Source: Paguma larvata
Lineage: Eukaryota > Chordata > Mammalia > Carnivora > Viverridae
Reading direction: 5' to 3'
DNA length: 64,000 nucleotides
Assembly: GCA_030068075.1 (NCBI GenBank)
Contig: CM057825.1
Span: 78,631,123 to 78,695,122 of the forward strand
Shown here: positions 58,310 to 64,000 of the stretch, in pieces
Position numbering within the stretch: position 1 is the stretch's first letter
Layout of the letters: every line of letters begins with the position of its first letter
Translations under genes and position numbers: made by a program
Notes under the pieces: generated by a model
Told to the model about the DNA's origin: nothing
Databases searched by the model: none
What the model saw: the letters and a program-made list of their open reading frames with translations, nothing else

Positions 58310-58925
58310 TATCAAACATTAGTGATTAGAGTGTAAACTGGTTCAATCAGTTTGGAAAACTCTCTGGCAATATCTCCTAGACTAACATAAGCCTGACATA
58401 AGCCTATATTCCCAAGAGAAAGGATTGTATGTGTTAGCCAAGAACTTTTACTCTACTGTTCAAAATAGCTTTGTTCATAGTAACCAAAAATGGGAAACAA
58501 CCTGAATATCAAAAGAAGAATGGATAAATAAATATGACTTATTCATCTACTAGAATACCACAAGACAACTAAAAGAAAAAAACCAACTACTGACACATAT
58601 AAATGTGAATGCATTTTGGAAGACATGTTGAGAGAAAGAAACTAGACATAAAAATATACATATTCTATGATTTAATTTATATGAAACTCAAGAATAAGGA
58701 AAACTAAGCTATGGTAATAGAAATCATAATATTTCTTATCTTTGTGATAAGAGCATTTTATGGATTAGAAAGGGCTAAGAGGAACCTTTCTCGGGTAAAT
58801 AGAATATTCTATATATTGATCTGGGTACAGTCACGTGTGTGTGTGTGTAAATTCATTAAGTTATACACTTAAGATATGTATACTTCATGTAGGTTATAAC
58901 AGAGTAAAAAGATTAAAAAATTAAA
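58310..58925 (+). mobile_element. Old L1M ORF2 C-terminus and 3' end
   Basis: 'gtgtaaactggttcaatcagtttggaaaactctctggcaatatctcctag', 'tagtaaccaaaaatgggaaacaacctgaatatcaaaagaagaatggataaata', 'gaaactagacataaaaatatacatattctatgatttaatttatatgaaactcaag' and the 3' end 'aaattcattaagttatacacttaagatatgtatac'. A (GT)7 lies near 58838. Confidence 0.8.
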
Positions 58926-59819
58926 AATCAAAATGATATACTTGTCATAGTTTATATCAAGAGATAGAAAACCCACAGTAATTTCAACAAGGCAGTTTAA
59001 TATTGAAGAATTGTTACAATATGATCAAAGAGTAGTAGAGGATATAAGGATATAGGATTATATTATACACTAGGTCTGAGGGACATTACCCAAAGGGGGA
59101 CAACCACGGAAGGGGACACTCTCTCCAATGCTGGGGTTCTCTCCAAGACTGAGTTTTGATGACATCATAGTTGAGCCCACTAGAAGGCAAAGAAGTTGGC
59201 TGATTTGCCAGGTTAAGCTGGTCTACAGTCACAAGCAAGCAGGAAACAACGTTCTGGAGCCCAAGCAGGTATGTGAGCCACAGCTGGTGGCCAGCATAGG
59301 GGCACGAGGCAAAAATGGACCACCAGTGGAGAGGTGGCTTAATGCATAAAGTATCCCCACCAGGAAGACTGCAAGAAACACACTGGAGGGTGGTGAATGG
59401 GAAGGGAAGATCAGGGTACCCGGGTAGGCAAGAAGACTGAGGAGCAGAATGATCACATTGAAAAGACCACATGAAGGTGGTTACCAGCAACACTGGTGCT
59501 GTGAAACCACCAAGGGACTATGTATATACTGAGCATATGGCTGGGCAAAAGACCACCAGAAGCCCTCACACCCACACCACCAACCCACCATTCTACAGCT
59601 GGAAACAAAGGAGATACCTTCCCTCCTATAATGTCCCTCTAGTGACCTCTGCTAAGAATACTTAACTTCATGCTCCCTTTAAAGCAGAATTCCTTGAAGA
59701 AGCTCCATCCATTATCACAGAGCAGGTAGTGAAGAATCAATTGGGAGTAGAAAGGCAATAGGTTAATTAACTGACACAGTATTTATCATAAAAATAATAA
59801 AAATTAATGAAATCTAGAA
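58926..59819. other. Unassigned, moderately GC DNA
   Basis: Frames of up to 135 codons at 59086-59493 lack known similarity. 'gatacct-tccctcctataatgtccctctagtgacctctgc' hints at an old repeat I cannot name. Confidence 0.35.
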
Positions 59820-59920
59820 TAAAAAAGTAAATGAGATAATGCATGTAAAGCACTTGGCACAAGACGAAGCATATTGTAAATACTGCATAAACTGTTATTG
59901 TTATTGCTGTCGTGATGATT
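59820..59920 (+). mobile_element. MIR 3' part
   Basis: 'aagtaaatgagataatgcatgtaaagcacttggcacaagacgaagcatattgtaaatactgcataaa' follows the sense MIR 3' half. Confidence 0.65.
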
Positions 59921-60214
59921 ATAATTATGACAATTTAATTTCAGATGCATGTCCCTTTTGGGGAATAGGATAGAAAAAGTAGACCAACAGCAAAAAGCTT
60001 TTCTTTCATCCTCTCTATTTTGTTTCATTAATTGTTAAAGTCACAATACCCATTGTAAAAATTTGAAATTAGGTAGAAATGTATTCAGCGAAACACATGA
60101 AATCTTTTCTTTCCCACCATTAATCCCACTCCCCATTCCCAGAGGTAACCACAGCTAGCAGGCCTTCATCTCTGTATTTAAGTTATGTCAATTATTAATA
60201 CTATTAAATATTTT
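59921..60214. other. Unassigned DNA
   Basis: No feature recognised. Confidence 0.4.
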
Positions 60215-60350
60215 ATTATACTAATATGTTATTAGGCACTGCTCTAAGTTCCTTACAAACAGAATTTTATTTAATCCCCACAACAACCCTATATTGTTGG
60301 TTTTGTTATTATCCTCACTTAATAGAAAAATAAACTAAGTCATCAACATT
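60215..60350 (-). mobile_element. MIR fragment
   Basis: 'ttattaggcactgctctaagttccttacaaacagaattttatttaatccccacaacaaccctat' followed by 'ttattatcctcacttaatagaaaaataaact' follows reverse MIR. Confidence 0.75.
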
Positions 60351-60394
60351 TAAAGAAGGACCTAGGGACAAGAGGCAAATACAAGAAATACAAG

Positions 60395-60560
60395 AACATT
60401 TGAAACAGTAGGAAGAACAGATACAAAGGCCATGAGAAGGTGGCAACTGAGCAAAGAACTGAGAAGGTGATGGGTTTAGCCAGGTGGGTAATTAGGAAAG
60501 AGTGGTGCAGGCAGAGGGAACAGTGAGAACAAAGGCCCGAGAAGAGAGCACACATGTGAT
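60395..60560 (-). mobile_element. L2 fragment
   Basis: 'ggcagagggaacagtgagaacaaaggcccgag' preceded by 'gcaaagaactgagaaggtgatggg' matches reversed L2. Confidence 0.6.
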
Positions 60561-60894
60561 GTGTGGGGAGAGCAGCTAGAGCTGAGAGAAGGGAGAGTGG
60601 CCCTCGGGCAGGTGCCAGTCAAGTGGTCTGCAAAAACCTTAGTTCAGACACTGGGAGTAAGTATCTAGTTACAAACATCTACAACATCTGCAAAAATTTG
60701 AGGTCTGCTAAATTAAATAATACAAAGGTAGGGCTTGCATTTTTATATCTGTTTTTCATGTTTTTAATTGCATGTTTGGTAATACAATATTTTACTTTTA
60801 TTGGATTTTACAAAAGTTTTGGTCCATGATGGATTCAAAAGTTTTTTGTTTTTGTTTTGTTGGATAGATGGTTGGTTGGTTAGGTGTTTTTTCA
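60561..60894. other. Unassigned DNA
   Basis: The 88-codon frame at 60563-60829 shows no known similarity; it is probably chance. Confidence 0.35.
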
Positions 60895-61900
60895 GAAAAC
60901 GTAGGCAGTAATTTCTCTGACGATGGCCATAGCAACGTTTTTCTACATATATCTCCTAAGACAATTGGGAAACAAAAACAAAAATAAACTACTGCGACTA
61001 CATCAAAATAAAAAGCTTTTTCACAGCAAAGAAATTATCAACAAATCAGAAAGACAACCTACTGAATGGGAGAAGATATTAGTAAATGGTATATCCAGTA
61101 AGGGGTTAATACCCAAAATACATAAAGAACTTCTACAACTCAACACCATAAAAACCAAAGCCAATTAAAAATTGGCAGCGGACCTGAATAGAAAGTTTTC
61201 CAAAGAAGACATACAGATGACCAACAGACACCAGAAAAGATGCTCAATATTACTAATCATTGGGGAAGCACAAATTGAAACCAAAATGAAATATCTTTCA
61301 CCTGAAAGAATGGCTACAATCAAAAAGACAAGAAATAACAAGTGTTGGTGAGGACATGGAAAGAAAATGAATTCTTGTGCATTGTTGGTGGGAATGTGAA
61401 TTGGTTCAGCTATTGTGGAAAATAGGATGGAGTTTCCTAAAAAAAATTAAAAATAGAATTACATAGGATCTAGTAATTCCACTTCTGGATGTTTCATTCA
61501 AAGAAAATGAAAACATTAATTCAAAAAGACATAGTACCCCTATGTTTATTGCAGCATTGTTTACAAAAGCCAAAACATAGAAGCAACCCATATGTCCATC
61601 CATAGATAAATAGATAAGGAAGATGTGGTATACATACATATATACATACATACATACACACACATACACACAATGGAATATTACTTGACCATAAAAAACA
61701 GTGAGATCTTGCCATTTGCAACAATATGGATATACCTAGAGAGTATTATGCTAAGTGAAAGAAGTCATACAGAGAAAGAAAAGTAATATACAATTTCCCT
61801 TATATATGGAATCTATAAAACAAAACACACTAAACAAACAAAAAGCAGAAATAGACCCATAAATACAGAGAACAGACTAATGACCTTTTACCACAGATGG
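60895..61900 (+). mobile_element. L1 ORF2 C-terminal region and 3' end (older carnivore L1)
   Basis: Sense L1: 'gaaaacgtaggcagtaatttctctgacgatgg', 'ctacatcaaaataaaaagctttttcacagcaaag', 'cagaaagacaacctactgaatgggagaagatatt', 'gatgaccaacagacaccagaaaagatgctcaat', 'tcttgccatttgcaacaatatggatatacctagag'. Multiple frame breaks. A CATA/CACA tract (about 61631-61671) occupies the same element position as the (AC)22 at 29681. Confidence 0.9.
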
Positions 61901-61904
61901 TCTT

Positions 61905-62017
61905 ATAGTACCTGGGGATCCTGTTAAAATGAGGATTGGTCTAGAGTAGGGTCTTAATGAATTCTCAGGTTCTGCGATACTTTTAATGCAGGAAGTAGAG
62001 GTTTAAGAGGCACTCTA
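61905..62017. mobile_element. Possible DNA-transposon (hAT/MER) fossil
   Basis: 'agtacctggggatcctgttaaaatgaggatt' and 'taagaggcactctaggag' resemble a common mammalian DNA-transposon fragment. Weak. Confidence 0.35.
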
Positions 62018-62091
62018 GGAGTGCCTGGTGGCTCAGGTGGTTAAGCATCTGACTCTTGATTTCGGCTCAGGTCATGATCCCGAGATACATG
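62018..62091 (+). mobile_element. CanSINE head only
   Basis: 'gtgcctggtggctcaggtggttaagcatctgactcttgatttcggctcaggtcatgatc' is the tRNA-like head. The element then stops at about position 70 and is followed directly by an A run. The CT-rich module and normal tail are absent and no duplication is seen. Confidence 0.85.
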
Positions 62092-62099
62092 AAAAAAAA

Positions 62100-62340
62100 A
62101 AATTTTTACAGTTTAACATTTAACATTTTAAAGCTCCATTTTGAAGTCATTCACCTATTTAAAAACAATCTGTGGCTTCCAATTTAAATAAATCTTTAAG
62201 GTCGTGCATAACCCAGCTCCAGCCTTATGTTGGCTTTTCCAGCACAATTTCCCCACATGAACTCTGCACTTCAACAAATGTGGATCACTCATTATTCTTC
62301 TAACATGCCTAGTGGGTCCTTTCTTTAGTAACTGCTGTTG
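62100..62340 (+). mobile_element. L2-like fragment
   Basis: 'cacctatttaaaaacaatctgtggcttcc', 'taaggtcgtgcataacccagctccagcc' and 'tctgcacttcaacaaatg' fit a diverged sense L2 3' segment. Confidence 0.45.
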
Positions 62341-62370
62341 TTTATCTTTGATAATAAAATGTCTTCTGTC

Positions 62371-62574
62371 TAGGGGTGCCTGAGTGGCTCAGTCAGTTAA
62401 GTGTCCTACTCTCAGGTTATGATCTCATGGTTCATGAGATTGAGCCCTGTGTCAGGCTCTGTGCTGACAGTGTGGAACCTGGTTGGGATTCTCTGTCTCC
62501 CTCTCTCTCTCCGCCCCTCCCCTGTTCGCATTCTCTCTTTCTCAAAATAAATAAATAAATAAACTTTAAAAAAA
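62371..62574 (+). mobile_element. CanSINE
   Basis: 'ggggtgcctgagtggctcagtcagttaagtgtcc', 'gttcatgagattgagccctgtgtcagg', CT-rich tract, AAATAAATAAATAAATAAAC and A run. No obvious flanking duplication. Confidence 0.93.
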
Positions 62575-62880
62575 GAATCACTCCAGATCTGGGTTAAGAA
62601 TAGACAGTCTGAGAGTTAAGGGAGAAGCAGGAAGACTAGTTAGCCAGCTGGGGTAGAAATTCAGCCAAGAGATGATGGTGCTTCAGATTAGAAAGGTAAG
62701 AGTGGTGGTGGTGATAAGTGGTCAAATGGTAGGTTTATATATGAAAAGCTGAGACAAAGGGACAGCCAGATATTTAGGGTGTGGAGTGAGAGAAGAGAGA
62801 AGTCAGGGATGAGTCAAAGGTTTGGGGCATATGGAAGGGTAAGAATTGGGTCCTACAGCTAGAAGGTAGAGGCGCTGAGG
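62575..62880 (-). mobile_element. L2 fragment
   Basis: 'gaatagacagtctgag', 'aagcaggaagactagttagcc', 'caagagatgatggtgctt', 'ggtggtgataagtggtcaaatgg' and 'gtcaaaggtttggggcatatgg' follow reversed L2. Confidence 0.75.
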
Positions 62881-63351
62881 ACCCTGACAACAGAGCCTGA
62901 GCTGGTAACTGTTTCATCACAGCCACTCTCCAGAAATGTTGCAAAATACCCAAAAGACAGATTTATCTTTTGGACCTATCTCTCTAGAAAAACAAACACA
63001 ATAAAATATGATACATACAACTATATTTTCGAATTCCCCCAAATCGGTAGCAATAGCAGCAGCAACAAGAAGGTTTGAAAATCACTAAAACCAAAGATAT
63101 GCAGACAAATGTCACAACTGAATAAGATACTGTGAACTGTTAACTCATCTGTTGAGTCACAAAAGCAAATGGACCAAATAATCCCAGCCTGAACTATCTG
63201 ACAATCTCTCACGAGATTTTGTCATCAGAACTCACTAGTTTTCTCCATGAGACAGATGGTTAATTAGATTTTATAGTAAAAAATAGGAATGTATCAACAT
63301 TGTGCTGATGGCTTATTAATGAATAATGAAGTCAGACTGAATATGTTTTCC

Positions 63352-63353
<2 letters not shown>
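62881..63353. other. Unassigned DNA
   Basis: No feature recognised beyond a short purine-rich stretch. Confidence 0.4.

Positions 63354-63384
<31 letters not shown>
63354..63384. repeat. (GT)15 microsatellite
   Basis: Fifteen uninterrupted GT units plus one G. Confidence 0.95.
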
Positions 63385-63385
<1 letters not shown>

Positions 63386-63781
63386 TTTATGAGATGCTAG
63401 GAAAAATAATTCCTGAAATGTTATACTCCACCTGTTAATAATGGTGGCCTCTGGGGATAAACAGAGGAGGAAGGGATAGGAAGATAAGGTGACATCTTCT
63501 TTCTGAAATATACCTCTGATTTACTTGAATTATTTTATAACATTTCTTTTGTAAATTTCTGGGAAGTAATAATGAAGGGGAAAACATTTGTAAGGCTTTC
63601 CACCTTCCTATTTCAACTAAGAAAAATAAAACAAAACCTTCTCGATAAACCTAAAATTTTCCTAAAACATTTTACTTACATATATATGCTACAGAACTTC
63701 TTTGAGGTATGTACTTCTATGCAGATTAAACAACACAACCATAAAAATAAATACAATTTTTCCCTCTCATTTTACCTTCAG
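63385..63781. other. Unassigned DNA leading to a possible 3' splice site
   Basis: AT-rich, ending in the pyrimidine tract TTTTTCCCTCTCATTTTACC and then TTCAG. Confidence 0.4.
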
Positions 63782-63865
63782 CAAACATCGACTCCTGAAA
63801 TAGTGGATATAAAAAGGCAGGTAGAACTCCAGCTGGTTAAAATAGCACCAAAATTTCTTCACACA
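63782..63865 (+). other. Possible 84-nt internal exon (unproven)
   Basis: A strong polypyrimidine tract plus TTCAG precedes 28 open codons (QTSTPEIVDIKRQVELQLV ... FLHT) ending at ACA|GTAAAA. An alternative donor CAG|GTAGAA lies at 63820/63821. Length is a multiple of three and the frame is open in the phase shown. It lies in a longer open frame (63572-63937). Unrecognised protein; chance is a real alternative. Confidence 0.25.
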
Positions 63866-64000
63866 GTAAAAAATAGTATATGCTCAATAAGGAAGCTGAA
63901 TGCATTCATGAACAACCAGGAAGTAACCCTGTTGTAATATTTTTACCTATGTCAGACTATACTTGTAATGTACTAAAGTTTTGTGCGACATCACTATATA

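Overview
The window reads as a vertebrate nuclear genome, almost certainly a cat-family (Felidae) chromosome. The base is AT-rich, there are no prokaryote-style gene arrays, and the repeats are mammalian: L1, L2, MIR, MaLR-type LTRs, hAT fossils and microsatellites. The most diagnostic repeat is the carnivore tRNA-Lys-derived SINE (CanSINE, feline form), present in eleven copies, several with clear target-site duplications (TSDs). Three copies of a young carnivore L1 3' end give the same lineage signal. I found no intact protein-coding gene. The window looks intergenic or deep-intronic; nearly every open frame of 60-160 codons is chance or lies inside a repeat.

Layout. 1-9.5 kb: mostly unassigned unique DNA with a young truncated L1 flanked by an exact 77-bp direct repeat (3437-3957), an L2 fragment, a MIR, a compact CpG cluster near 8.6 kb and two short protein-like open segments. 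9.5-16.2 kb: CanSINEs, an old L1 3' UTR split by an LTR, L2, MIR carrying a compound trinucleotide repeat, an hAT fossil split by a SINE, and a 32-nt tRNA-Gly 5' half next to a SINE. 17.7-22.1 kb: a nested stack in which one L2 was split first by an LTR, itself split by an L1, and then by a second LTR. 22-37.9 kb: mainly unique DNA with scattered MIR/L2/LTR remnants, one CanSINE near 28.2 kb, another near 36.7 kb, an L1 carrying an (AC)22 tract, and a candidate small exon at 31.8 kb.

37.9-41.1 kb: an old minus-strand L1 that has received two CanSINEs and a processed RPSA (laminin receptor / 40S ribosomal protein SA) pseudogene. 41-52 kb: mostly unique, with one minus-strand L1 and a repeat-free homeodomain-motif-rich block near 47.7 kb. 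52.1-58.9 kb: a composite L1 region with a young L1 that appears to carry a 3' transduction and an older L1 3' UTR insertion bounded by a 12-bp repeat. 59-64 kb: MIR, L2, another L1, two CanSINEs and a possible 84-nt exon close to the right end.

The genes do not work together in any pathway, because there are none to connect. The content is a record of retrotransposition. I saw no previously undescribed biological system. The most unusual items are retrotransposition by-products: the 77-bp TSD, the 3' transduction, the tRNA-half insertion and L1 pieces that keep the 5' but not the 3' end. Family names of repeats were recognised by eye and would need RepeatMasker/Dfam to fix the subfamily.
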